A stretch of 25,591 nucleotides of DNA from CAZUCD01 sp964618855. Lineage in GTDB: Bacteria; Sumerlaeota; Sumerlaeia; SLMS01; JANRJK01. The notes under the pieces were generated by a model that saw only the letters and a list, made by a program, of their open reading frames with translations, had not been told where the DNA came from and did not search any database. The DNA is taken from positions 1 to 25,591 of the forward strand of contig CAZUCD010000043.1 of the NCBI GenBank assembly GCA_964618855.1, in the 5' to 3' direction. The position numbers were made by a program, and so were the translations under genes. Below, piece by piece: positions 10,779 through 18,692 of the stretch (within the stretch, counting starts at the first letter, position 1; the number at the start of each line of letters is the position of its first letter).

Positions 10779-12826
10779 CAGGCCTTCCTTGCGGAGCGGG
10801 CGACCAGGTCGCGCGCGCGGACGGCAATGTTGTCCGCCGTGAAGCCGAACTTCTCGGCCAGGACCTCGGCGGGCGCGGATGCGCCGAAGCCCTGCATCAC
10901 GATCATGTCGCCCTCGGTCCCAACCCACTCGTGCCAGCACTGGCCTACTCCGGCCTCGATCGCGAGACGCGCCCGCACCGACGCCGGGAGGACGCTCTCG
11001 CGATAGCGCGCGTCCTGCGCCCGGAACAGTTCCATGCATGGCATCGAGACGACGCGGGCGCGGATGCCCTCTCCCTCGAGGATGCGCGCGGCGGCGACGG
11101 TCGGCTCGATTTCCGAGCCTGTGGCTATGAGGATCACGTCGGGCGGCTCCGAGCCCTTCTCGTGGCGCAGGACGTAGGCCCCGAGGTGCAGCCCATCGGC
11201 GGGGCCGAACTCCCCGCCCTTGCGGTCATATACTGTCAGGTCCTGCCTGGAGAGGATGAGGGCCGTGGGGCGCTTTTCCTCCGTGACGGCCAGAAGCCAG
11301 GCCTGGGCCGTCTCATGGGCATCCGCCGGGCGGACGACGAGAAGGTTCGGAATGGCCCTTAGGGCGGCAAAGTGCTCGACCGCCTGGTGCGTCGGCCCGT
11401 CCTCGCCGAGGAAAATGGAATCGTGCGTCCAGACGTAGATCGCCGGGATGTGGCTCAGGGCTGAGAGGCGCACGGCTCCGCGCATGTAGTCACTGAAGGT
11501 CAGGAACGTCCCACCGTAGCCGCGGAAGACCCCTTGTGAAGTCAGGCCGTTGAGGATCGATCCCATGCCGTGCTCGCGGACGCCGAAGTAGATGTCCCGG
11601 CCCTTGAACTCGCCCGCCCTGATCTTCGAAGTTCCCGCGATGATCGCCTTCGTGCTGCTGCTGAGGTCGGCTGAGCCGCCGACCAGCCATGGTGCGTCTG
11701 GCGCGATCGCGTTGAGCGCCTTCTCCGAGGCACTGCGGGTGGCGATCTTTTTCGCGGGATCGAAGGCCGGCAGTTTCGCGGCGATTCCCCCGGGGAGCTT
11801 CTGCCCGTGGAGGACATCCCACAGCTCCATTTCCTTCGGGTTGTTGGCGCGGGCCGCGGCGAAGTGGAGCTTCCAATCCGCGTAATCCCTGCGGTTCTCC
11901 TCGGCGCGCGCTGACCAGGCCTGACGGTCCTCGTCCGTGACTCGGAAGTCCTCGGCGGGCAGGCCCAGCTTCTCCTTGGTAGCGCGCAGTTCATCCTTGC
12001 CGAGCGGGGAGCCGTGGACCTTGTGGCTGCCCGCCTTGTTCGGGGAACCGTAGCCGATCACTGTCTTGCAGACGATGAGGGAGGGGCGTTCATCGTTCTG
12101 GGCGTTGGTGATGGCGTCGGCGAGGGCCTGGTGGTCGAAGCCGTCGACGCGCTGCACGTGCCAGCCGTAGGACGCGTACCGCATGGCGCGGTCCTCGGCG
12201 GAGAAGGCCAGGCTGGTCGGCCCGTCCAGCGAAATGTCGTTGTCATCGTAAAGGACAATGAGCCGTCCGAGCTTCCACTCCCCCGCCAGGGAGCACGCCT
12301 CGGCCGTGACGCCCTCCATGAGGTCGCCGTCGCTCGCGAGGACGTAGGTGAAGTAATCGACGAGGCGGGGGGCGAACTCTGCGAAGCGGGCGCGCAACAT
12401 CTCGCCCGACAGCGCGACACCCACGGAGTTCGCGAGACCCTGTCCCAGCGGGCCGGTCGTGGCCTCGACGCCGGGGGTGACGTGAAGCTCCGGGTGCCCC
12501 GGGGTTTTGCTCCCCCACTGGCGGAAGGCCCTCAGCTCCGACATGGGAAGATCGAAGCCCGCGAGGTGGATGAGCGAGTAAAGCAGCATCGAGCCGTGGC
12601 CGGCCGACAGGATGAACCGGTCTCGGTTGGGCCATGCGGGATCCTGCGTGTTGTAGCGCAGGAAATGCATCCACAGGGTGACGGCCATGTCGGCGCAGCC
12701 GAGTGGCAGGCCAGGGTGGCCGCTGTTTGCGGCCTCGACCCCATCGATGGAGAGCCCGCGGACGGTGTTTGCGAGCCGGCGCAGACGGGCAGAATCAACG
12801 CGGGGAGCGGTGCGGGGCGCAGTCAT
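10778..12826 (-). CDS. tkt: Transketolase
   Basis: A 682-residue, full-length thiamine-diphosphate enzyme that transfers two-carbon ketol units in the pentose phosphate pathway. Motifs in order: EAANSGHPGLPLG, SAGHGSML, the ThDP/Mg2+ motif ASDGDLMEG running to DDNDISLDG, GSHKVHGSPLG, the catalytic-Glu motif VREHGMG, SDYMRGAVRLSAL, then HDSIFLGEDGPTHQ and LVVRPADAHE. The ATG at 12826 is preferred over the ATG at 12853 because AGAGG lies 9 nt upstream and the N-terminus MTAPRTAPRVDSARLRR fits the family. It is followed directly by cinA (1-nt overlap) and is divergent from the HAD gene. Confidence 0.97.
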   Translation of the reverse strand: MTAPRTAPRVDSARLRRLANTVRGLSIDGVEAANSGHPGLPLGCADMAVTLWMHFLRYNTQDPAWPNRDRFILSAGHGSMLLYSLIHLAGFDLPMSELRAFRQWGSKTPGHPELHVTPGVEATTGPLGQGLANSVGVALSGEMLRARFAEFAPRLVDYFTYVLASDGDLMEGVTAEACSLAGEWKLGRLIVLYDDNDISLDGPTSLAFSAEDRAMRYASYGWHVQRVDGFDHQALADAITNAQNDERPSLIVCKTVIGYGSPNKAGSHKVHGSPLGKDELRATKEKLGLPAEDFRVTDEDRQAWSARAEENRRDYADWKLHFAAARANNPKEMELWDVLHGQKLPGGIAAKLPAFDPAKKIATRSASEKALNAIAPDAPWLVGGSADLSSSTKAIIAGTSKIRAGEFKGRDIYFGVREHGMGSILNGLTSQGVFRGYGGTFLTFSDYMRGAVRLSALSHIPAIYVWTHDSIFLGEDGPTHQAVEHFAALRAIPNLLVVRPADAHETAQAWLLAVTEEKRPTALILSRQDLTVYDRKGGEFGPADGLHLGAYVLRHEKGSEPPDVILIATGSEIEPTVAAARILEGEGIRARVVSMPCMELFRAQDARYRESVLPASVRARLAIEAGVGQCWHEWVGTEGDMIVMQGFGASAPAEVLAEKFGFTADNIAVRARDLVARSARKA

Positions 12827-12835
12827 TCGGTAGAA

Positions 12836-12840
12836 CCTCT
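12836..12840 (-). promoter_or_regulatory. tkt ribosome binding site (decides the start)
   Basis: AGAGG on the minus strand, 9 nt before the ATG at 12826. The alternative ATG at 12853 has no purine-rich stretch upstream. Confidence 0.65.
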
Positions 12841-13071
12841 CGATCAAGGTCATGCGGGACTCGGCTCGGGACGCCCGGAACAGTGCAGCATCATGCAGTG
12901 CGGGAGAGAGTGGGGAAACCCCGATTGAGTCCGCAATGGGCAGTTGATCGCCCCGGAGGACGAGTTGCGGGGCCGAATGGATCGTTGGGAGGCGGGCTGG
13001 CGGGGCCGGATGGGTTTTTGGGCATTTTCGGCGATTGCGTCTGTGCCCGGGTGCCGCTTCGATTCCGGGCC

Positions 13072-13788
13072 ATGACAGCTCGGTCCGGAATCGCGCACCC
13101 CTGCCGCCCCTTCACGTGGGACGGGGCCCCGGTGCGCGCGCTCATCTTCGACATGGACGGCGTGATAGCCGACACCCAGCACGCCCACCGTGATGCCTGG
13201 CTCGAGTGGGCCCAGCGCAATGGCATCCCGCTCGACCGTGAAACCTTCATGCGGGACTACTTCGGGCGCTCGAACCTCGACGTGCTGCCGCTGTTCTTCC
13301 CCCAGCACGCGCACGACCGCGAGTTCATCCTCCGCATGGGCGAGGACAAGGAGGAGCACTTCCTGGTCCGCCTGAAGGCTGGGGAGATTCCCCCTCTCGA
13401 CGGGTTCTACGACGTGGTGCAGCGTGCCTTGTCCCGCGGGCTCGGGCTGGCCGTGGGCAGTTCCTCCCCACGCCGCAATGTGGAAACCGTCCTGTCGCAC
13501 TTCGGGGTGCGCGAGCACTTCCGCGTCACGGTGTCCCAGCAGGATGTCCCGATCAGCAAGCCCGCGCCGGACATCTTCCTCTCCTGCGTGGAGCAACTCG
13601 GCGTGCCCGCCTCCGAGTGCATAGTCTTCGAGGATTCGCTCCATGGGCTCGCCGCGGCACGCGCGGCCGGGTGCCGGTCGGTGGGCATCACGACAATGCA
13701 CACCGACGAGGAACTGGCGGGGCATTGCGCGATATCGGCCGCCGACTTCTCGCGCCTTCTGGAGCGCGAGGACTGGCGCGCATTTTGA
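13072..13788 (+). CDS. HAD-superfamily phosphatase or beta-phosphoglucomutase-like protein
   Basis: A 238-residue cytoplasmic HAD hydrolase of the cap-containing beta-PGM/phosphatase subfamily. Motif I is LIFDMDGVIADT (nucleophile Asp27, acid/base Asp29). Motif II is GLAVGSSSPRRN, motif III includes ISKPAPDIF (Lys), and motif IV is IVFEDSLHGLAAARAAG. The cap domain lies between about residues 38 and 105. A sugar phosphate is a likely substrate type but cannot be assigned. The start was set at ATG 13072, just ahead of the HAD core; upstream in-frame sequence overlaps the tkt 5' end and has no homology-like features. The SD is poor, so a GTG at 13051 is an alternative. The 245-bp gap to tkt holds a GGGGAAACCCC hairpin (12912-12922) and no clear promoter. 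Confidence 0.92.
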   Translation: MTARSGIAHPCRPFTWDGAPVRALIFDMDGVIADTQHAHRDAWLEWAQRNGIPLDRETFMRDYFGRSNLDVLPLFFPQHAHDREFILRMGEDKEEHFLVRLKAGEIPPLDGFYDVVQRALSRGLGLAVGSSSPRRNVETVLSHFGVREHFRVTVSQQDVPISKPAPDIFLSCVEQLGVPASECIVFEDSLHGLAAARAAGCRSVGITTMHTDEELAGHCAISAADFSRLLEREDWRAF

Positions 13789-13858
13789 TCGGGCTGGCCG
13801 GATTCACCCGCAGAGCTTTTCAGCCCATCCGATTGCGCAGGAGTGACGGCGGCCCGAC

Positions 13859-15622
13859 ATGCACGACATCACCCTGATCTCCACCATAGTCGCAGGCCTG
13901 ACGGGCGCGTGGCTGCTCGGGCTGCTGACGCAGCGGATCGGGCTCTCGCCGATCGTTGGGTACCTGCTGGCGGGCGTGCTTGTTGGGCCGCACACCCCGG
14001 GCTTTGCGGCCGATGTGGGCCTCGCGACACAGCTCGCAGAGATTGGTGTCATCCTCCTCATGTTCGGCGTCGGGCTGCATTTTCATCTGAAGGACATGCT
14101 GGCGGTGCGGGGCATCGCGGTGCCGGGGGCGCTCTTCCAAAGCGCCGTGGCGACGATCCTCGGGGTGGTCGTCGCGATCGCGTTCGGCTGGACCACCAAG
14201 GCCGGGATCGTCCTCGGGATGGCGCTCGCCGTGGCGAGCACCGTGGTCCTCATGCGGGTCCTGATGGACAACAACCTGATGGAGTCCTCCCACGGGCATG
14301 CCGCAGTCGGCTGGCTCGTGGTGGAGGACATCCTCACGGTGGTGATCCTCGTGATCCTGCCGGCGCTCGCGGCGGGGACAGAGGGAGGATTCAGCCTCAC
14401 GGGGCTGGGGTTGGGCATCGGCCTGGCGCTGAGCAAGATCGCGGCGCTTTCCGCGCTGGTGCTCCTGGTCGGGGGGCGGATCATTCCGTGGCTCCTCATC
14501 CACGTGGCGAGGCTTCGTTCGAGGGAGCTTTTCACGCTGACGGTCCTTGTGATCGCGCTGGTTGTCGCCTCGATCTCTGCGGCTTTCTTCGGGGTGTCGA
14601 TGGCCTTGGGCGCGTTCCTGGCGGGCATGGTCGTGGGCCAGACGCCCGTCAGCCAGCAGGCAGCCGCGGACGCCCTCCCACTTCGCGACGCATTTTCCGT
14701 CCTCTTCTTCGTTTCCGTCGGGATGCTCTTTGATCCGACGTTCATCCTGCGCGAGCCGTTGCTCGTGGTAGCGTGCCTCGGCGTGGTGCTCGTCGCGAAG
14801 CCGCTTGCGGCGTTCGTGATCGTAAACCTGCTGGGGTACTCGCTGAAGACCGGGTTGATCGTCGCCGCCGGGCTCGCGCAAATCGGCGAGTTTTCGTTCA
14901 TCCTCGCTGACCTGGGCGGCAGGCTGGGCCTGCTTCCGGCCGACGGCCACAGTGCCCTGGTCGCCGTGGCGATCGTTTCGATCACCTTGAATCCGGTCGC
15001 CATGAAGTCCCTGGGGCCGTTGGAGCAGTACCTGCGGAAGCATGAAAAACTGTGGAAGCTCCTGAACGCTCGCAGCGAGGCGCACCTGCGCGAAACCAAC
15101 GCCGAGTGCGCCGAGGGCATTTCCCACGGGTTGGGCCCGATCGCAGTCGTCGTCGGATACGGACCCGTCGGCAGGACGGTGGAGCGCCTGCTCCGCGAGG
15201 CGCACATCGAGACCGTCGTCATCGAGATGAACATGGACACGGTGCTTGCGCTGCGCGCGGAGGGGCGGAACGCGATTTACGGGGACGCGGGCCTGGAGGC
15301 GATCCTGACCGAGGCTGGCATCGCGCGCGCCAGCCACCTGATCATCACCCTGCCGCACAGTTCCAACCGTCGCCCGATGATCACGACCGCGAAGCAGCTC
15401 AACCCAAACATCAAGGTTCTGGTGCGCGCGCGCTACCTGCTGGAGCGCGAGGATCTCGAACAACTCGGCGCGCACGCGGTTTGCTACGAGGAGGAACAGG
15501 CCTCGCTGGAACTGGCTCGCCTCCTCATGACCAGCATAGGCGCCAGCCACGACTCCATCCGGCGGGAGACGCGCCAAATCAGGCTCGATCTTGGCGCCGA
15601 GGCTGCGGAAAGATCGTTCTAG
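13859..15622 (+). CDS. ybaL: CPA2 cation:proton antiporter with TrkA-N domain (YbaL/Kef family)
   Basis: A 587-residue inner-membrane monovalent cation (probably K+):H+ antiporter. Residues 1 to about 385 form the Na+/H+-exchanger domain, with about 12 or 13 hydrophobic helices. They include IGLSPIVGYLLAGVLVGPHT, ILLMFGVGLHFHLKDM and GWLVVEDILTVVILV (acidic pair Glu156-Asp157 at the ion-binding position of the family). Residues from about 427 to 545 form a TrkA-N Rossmann domain with VVGYGPVGR (431-439), a nucleotide-binding glycine loop that would gate transport. The N-terminus and TM motifs closely follow E. coli YbaL, but orthology is inferred from memory of the sequence pattern. AGGAG at 13839-13843 is 15 nt upstream of the ATG, longer than ideal. 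It lies 70 bp after the HAD gene on the same strand. Confidence 0.93.
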   Translation: MHDITLISTIVAGLTGAWLLGLLTQRIGLSPIVGYLLAGVLVGPHTPGFAADVGLATQLAEIGVILLMFGVGLHFHLKDMLAVRGIAVPGALFQSAVATILGVVVAIAFGWTTKAGIVLGMALAVASTVVLMRVLMDNNLMESSHGHAAVGWLVVEDILTVVILVILPALAAGTEGGFSLTGLGLGIGLALSKIAALSALVLLVGGRIIPWLLIHVARLRSRELFTLTVLVIALVVASISAAFFGVSMALGAFLAGMVVGQTPVSQQAAADALPLRDAFSVLFFVSVGMLFDPTFILREPLLVVACLGVVLVAKPLAAFVIVNLLGYSLKTGLIVAAGLAQIGEFSFILADLGGRLGLLPADGHSALVAVAIVSITLNPVAMKSLGPLEQYLRKHEKLWKLLNARSEAHLRETNAECAEGISHGLGPIAVVVGYGPVGRTVERLLREAHIETVVIEMNMDTVLALRAEGRNAIYGDAGLEAILTEAGIARASHLIITLPHSSNRRPMITTAKQLNPNIKVLVRARYLLEREDLEQLGAHAVCYEEEQASLELARLLMTSIGASHDSIRRETRQIRLDLGAEAAERSF

Positions 15623-15635
15623 TCCACCACACCAC

Positions 15636-15640
15636 GGAGG
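15636..15640 (+). promoter_or_regulatory. Ribosome binding site of the thioredoxin-like gene (decides the start)
   Basis: GGAGG lies 7 nt before the ATG at 15648. This excludes the longer in-frame reading from 15591, which would overlap the antiporter gene. Confidence 0.85.
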
Positions 15641-15647
15641 CAGTGCC

Positions 15648-16217
15648 ATGCCAAGGCCGCCAGTTCTCCCCGTACTTGATTGGAAGGGCATCTTTGCAGG
15701 TGGCAAGACTTGGGACGAGTGGCTGCTGAACCCCGAGTTCCCGGACCATGCAGCCCGGATGGAAAAGGCCAAGGACGAGCTTCGCGTCCCGCGCGAGGAC
15801 TACGAGTTCCTGCGTGCGCTCCCCCGCCCCGTGCACGTCGTCGCCATCGCGGAGGACTGGTGCGGAGACGTCGTGCGCCACGCGCCGGTGCTCGAGGGAC
15901 TCGCCTACTTCGCGCCGGACATGCAGGTCCGCTACATCAGGCGCGCGGACCACAGGGACGTCTTCGCCCGGTTCCTGACGAACGGCGGGGAGGCCATCCC
16001 CAAGTTCGTCTTCCTGAACGACAAGTTCGTCGAGTGCGGCAACTGGGGGCCGATGCAGGAGGAGTGCCGGAGGCTGATCGCGCGCGGCAAGGCGTGCGGG
16101 GACCTCTCGGCGGCGCGCAGGAAGGTGAAGGAGCTCTACGACGCCGACCCGAACTGCATGGCGGTCCAGCGCGAGCTGATGGACCTCATCGAGACCGCGA
16201 CGGCATCCGCTCCATGA
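15648..16217 (+). CDS. Thioredoxin-like family protein with WCGD motif
   Basis: A 189-residue cytoplasmic protein of the thioredoxin fold. After about 60 residues of N-terminal extension comes PVHVVAIAEDWCGDVVRHAP (Cys72), the thioredoxin active-site strand and helix with CGDV in place of CxxC. A cis-proline-type segment EAIPKFVFLND (Pro118) follows. Proteins with the signature EDWCGD form a known thioredoxin-like family (Pfam Thioredoxin_9-type); their substrates are undefined. Only one active-site cysteine remains, so a classical dithiol disulfide exchange is unlikely; Cys130, Cys140 and others are possible partners. There is 25 bp between the antiporter stop and this ATG, and the stop overlaps the GNAT start by ATGA. 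Confidence 0.88.
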   Translation: MPRPPVLPVLDWKGIFAGGKTWDEWLLNPEFPDHAARMEKAKDELRVPREDYEFLRALPRPVHVVAIAEDWCGDVVRHAPVLEGLAYFAPDMQVRYIRRADHRDVFARFLTNGGEAIPKFVFLNDKFVECGNWGPMQEECRRLIARGKACGDLSAARRKVKELYDADPNCMAVQRELMDLIETATASAP

Positions 16218-16699
16218 GGACCGTCCTTTTCCGCTGGGGAGCACCGGAAACCGAACACGCCAAGCGGATCCGATTCGAGGTTTTCTGCGGTGAGCAGCGC
16301 GTCCCCGAGGAGCTGGAGCTGGACGAGATCGACGAAGTCGCGACGCACGTCCTGCTGCTGGACGACGGGGGCGTTGCATGCGGGACGGGCCGGCTGTTTC
16401 CGAGCCTGGAGGATGCGTCCAGCGGCCGCATTGGCCGCATGGCGGTGCTCTCCCGCATGCGCGGCAGGGGGAGCGGCTCGCGTGTGCTCCTCGCACTCGT
16501 TGGCGAGGGAATCCGGCAGGGCTTTGCGAGGTTCGTCCTGGATTCGCAGGTGCACGCCATCCCGTTCTACGAGAGGCATGGATTCGAGGTGTGCGGCGAC
16601 GAGCACATGGACGCGGGCATCCCACACCGCATGATGGAGATGTCCGCGGATCGCGCGGCGGCCGTCTTGCGCGCCGCCGCGCCGGGGGGCGGGAGCTGA
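16214..16699 (+). CDS. GNAT N-acetyltransferase (YjcF/ElaA-like)
   Basis: A 161-residue acetyl-CoA-dependent acetyltransferase. It begins MRTVLFRWGAPETEHAKRIR and continues with RFEVFCGEQRVPEELELDEID, a signature shared by the YjcF-like GNATs. Motif A, the pyrophosphate loop, is RIGRMAVL followed by RGRGSGSRVLLAL. The C-terminal QVHAIPFYERHGFEVCGDEH is typical of motif B. The substrate is unknown. The start ATG overlaps the preceding stop (ATGA) and asnB starts 4 nt after its stop, so the three genes form one tight unit. Confidence 0.92.
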   Translation: MRTVLFRWGAPETEHAKRIRFEVFCGEQRVPEELELDEIDEVATHVLLLDDGGVACGTGRLFPSLEDASSGRIGRMAVLSRMRGRGSGSRVLLALVGEGIRQGFARFVLDSQVHAIPFYERHGFEVCGDEHMDAGIPHRMMEMSADRAAAVLRAAAPGGGS

Positions 16700-16703
16700 G
16701 CCC

Positions 16704-18614
16704 ATGTGCGGGATCGCGGGGTTTGTCTCACTGTGCGACGAGGCCGGCGCTCCCACGGGAAGCGTGGATGGTGGGATGCTGCGGGCGATGGCGGCCGCGA
16801 TTGCGCACCGTGGACCCGACGACGAGGCGTTCCACGAGGCACCCGGCGTGGGCCTCGCCTTCCGGCGCCTCGCCATCATCGACGTCGCCACCGGCCGCCA
16901 GCCGATGTCCACGCCGGACGGGCTCCTCACGATCGTCTTCAACGGCGAGATTTACAACCACCGCGCGTTGAGGGCGGAGCTCGAACGCGCGGGCCACCGG
17001 TTCCAGACGCACCACTCGGACACCGAGACCCTGCTCCTTGGGTTCCGCGAGTGGGGGCTTGGGGGTGTGTGCCGTCGCGCAGTCGGCATGTTCGCCTTCG
17101 CGATCTGGGACGCGAAGGGGAGGAAGCTGCACCTGGGGCGCGACCGGGTCGGCAAGAAGCCGTTGTTCCTCGCGCGCACGCCGCGGGGACTCGCATTCGC
17201 ATCGGAGATCGGCGCGCTGCACCCAGTTCCCGGATGGGACCGCTCCATCGATCCGCGGGCCGTTTGGGACTACCTCTCGCTCCAATATGTGCCGGGGCCC
17301 GGGACGATCCACCGTGGCGTGCAGCACCTCCCGGGCGCACACGTCGCTGTCTTTGACCCGGTCCGCGGTGACCTGGGCTTGGAGCGGTACTGGCAGCTCG
17401 AGTACGAGCCAAAGTCCGTGACGACCAGCGGCGATGCCCGCGGGCAATGCGTCGAGTTGTTGGAGCGCGCGGTCGTGGACAGGCTCGAGTCCGAGGTGCC
17501 GCTGGGCGTCTTCCTGAGCGGCGGGATCGACTCGGCAGCGGTGACGGCCCTGGCGCGCAGGCACGTCACAGGGGAGCTGCGCACCTACAGCATCGGGTTC
17601 CGGGAGGAGGGCTTCAACGAGCTGCCCGCGGCGCGCCGCGTCGCAGGGCTGTTCTCGACGAGGCACGAGGAGTTCATGGTAGAACCGGACGCGGTGGCCG
17701 TGCTTCCCGCGATTGCCGCCTGCTGCGGCCAGCCATTCGCGGACGCCGCCTCGATCCCGATGTGGCACCTTTGCCGGATGGCGCGAAAGTCCGTGACCGT
17801 CGCGCTGACCGGCGATGGCGGGGACGAGAGCTTCGCGGGCTATCCGCGCACGCTCGGGTACCCGCATTTCCGATGGTGGGGGCGCTTGCCGCGCGCGCTG
17901 CGCGCGCTGCTTCAGGTCCCCCTGCGCGCGGCCAACGCGGTGCACCATCCATTCGGTTTGCTGAGGTCCGTCGAGCGCGTGAACAGGGCGCACCTGATGA
18001 CGCCACGGGAATGCTTCGCAATGCAGATGGCGTACGCCTCGGATGCGGAGAAGCATGCGCTTGCCGGGCCGTCGCTGGGCGGGTGCGCAGGGCGCGACAC
18101 GATGCGGGAGGTCACCGTCCACGCGGTCGCCCACGCGGCGGCGAAGAACGACCTCGACGCCTTCCTTGGCAGTGACATCCACACGTACCTGGAGAATTGC
18201 CTTCTCGTGAAGGCGGACCGGACTTCGATGGCGTGCGGTCTGGAGGCGCGCTCCCCGTTCCTCGACCATCGCCTGATGGAGTTCGCAGCGCGCCTCCCCA
18301 CCGGCGTGAAGCTCCCCCGGTTGCAGACGAAGGCGTTCCTGAGGGACGCCCTGCGCGGCACCGTCCCGGACGACATTCTCAACCTGCCAAAGGCGGGTTT
18401 CTCGGTGCCGACCACGGCATGGCTGCGCGGGCCCCTTCGGACGATGCTCCGGGACATGCTGCTCGACTCGAAGGCGCGCGGGCGCGGCTGGTTCCGGCCG
18501 GGGGTCGTGGAGCGCCTCGTGGACGAGCACGTCGCCGGGCGGGCCACGCACAAGAAGGTGCTTTGGGTGCTGCTGAACTTCGAGATTTGGGCGAGGGGCG
18601 CGCGGGTGGGGTGA
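16704..18614 (+). CDS. asnB: Asparagine synthetase (glutamine-hydrolysing), AsnB family
   Basis: A 636-residue amidotransferase that makes asparagine from aspartate, glutamine and ATP. The N-terminal glutaminase domain begins MCGIAGF, with the catalytic Cys2 exposed after Met removal, then HRGPDDEAF, RLAIIDVATGRQPM and NGEIYNH. The synthetase domain carries the ATP-pyrophosphatase loop FLSGGIDSAAV (272-277), TYSIGFREEGFNE, LTGDGGDESFAGY and SMACGLEARSPFLDHRLMEF. Length and order are normal for the AsnB type. Relatives in polysaccharide/exosortase loci carry out other amidations, so Asn synthesis is likely but not proven. It is the last gene of the thioredoxin-GNAT-asnB unit and ends 12 bp before a long hairpin. 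Confidence 0.95.
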   Translation: MCGIAGFVSLCDEAGAPTGSVDGGMLRAMAAAIAHRGPDDEAFHEAPGVGLAFRRLAIIDVATGRQPMSTPDGLLTIVFNGEIYNHRALRAELERAGHRFQTHHSDTETLLLGFREWGLGGVCRRAVGMFAFAIWDAKGRKLHLGRDRVGKKPLFLARTPRGLAFASEIGALHPVPGWDRSIDPRAVWDYLSLQYVPGPGTIHRGVQHLPGAHVAVFDPVRGDLGLERYWQLEYEPKSVTTSGDARGQCVELLERAVVDRLESEVPLGVFLSGGIDSAAVTALARRHVTGELRTYSIGFREEGFNELPAARRVAGLFSTRHEEFMVEPDAVAVLPAIAACCGQPFADAASIPMWHLCRMARKSVTVALTGDGGDESFAGYPRTLGYPHFRWWGRLPRALRALLQVPLRAANAVHHPFGLLRSVERVNRAHLMTPRECFAMQMAYASDAEKHALAGPSLGGCAGRDTMREVTVHAVAHAAAKNDLDAFLGSDIHTYLENCLLVKADRTSMACGLEARSPFLDHRLMEFAARLPTGVKLPRLQTKAFLRDALRGTVPDDILNLPKAGFSVPTTAWLRGPLRTMLRDMLLDSKARGRGWFRPGVVERLVDEHVAGRATHKKVLWVLLNFEIWARGARVG

Positions 18615-18626
18615 TCCCGTCGAACT

Positions 18627-18681
18627 CCCCGAAAACGGAAACCTCCGCCGGGTCGCCCAGGCGGAGGTTCGCGTTTCGGGG
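18627..18681. terminator. Long inverted repeat between convergent asnB and the secreted-protein gene
   Basis: CCCCGAAAACG and AACCTCCGCC on one arm pair with GGCGGAGGTT and CGTTTCGGGG on the other. This gives about 20 paired bases with one bulged A, a small internal mismatch and a GGGTCGCCCA loop. It begins 12 bp after the asnB stop and ends 11 bp before the stop of the opposing gene, the ideal place for a bidirectional terminator. Neither side has a T-run. Confidence 0.75.
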
Positions 18682-18692
18682 GGTGGTCCCGT

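Noticed and set aside
12850..13725. Minus-strand ORF opposite the HAD gene
   Set aside because: The HAD motifs are on the plus strand; the antisense frame shows only compositional bias.
13820..15772. Minus-strand ORF of 650 codons opposite the antiporter gene
   Set aside because: The translation is a low-complexity Arg/Asp/His/Gln-rich shadow; the plus strand encodes a complete CPA2 antiporter with all motifs.
16728..18551. Minus-strand ORF of 607 codons opposite asnB
   Set aside because: No motif or signal peptide, and it is fully explained as the antisense frame of a well-conserved amidotransferase.
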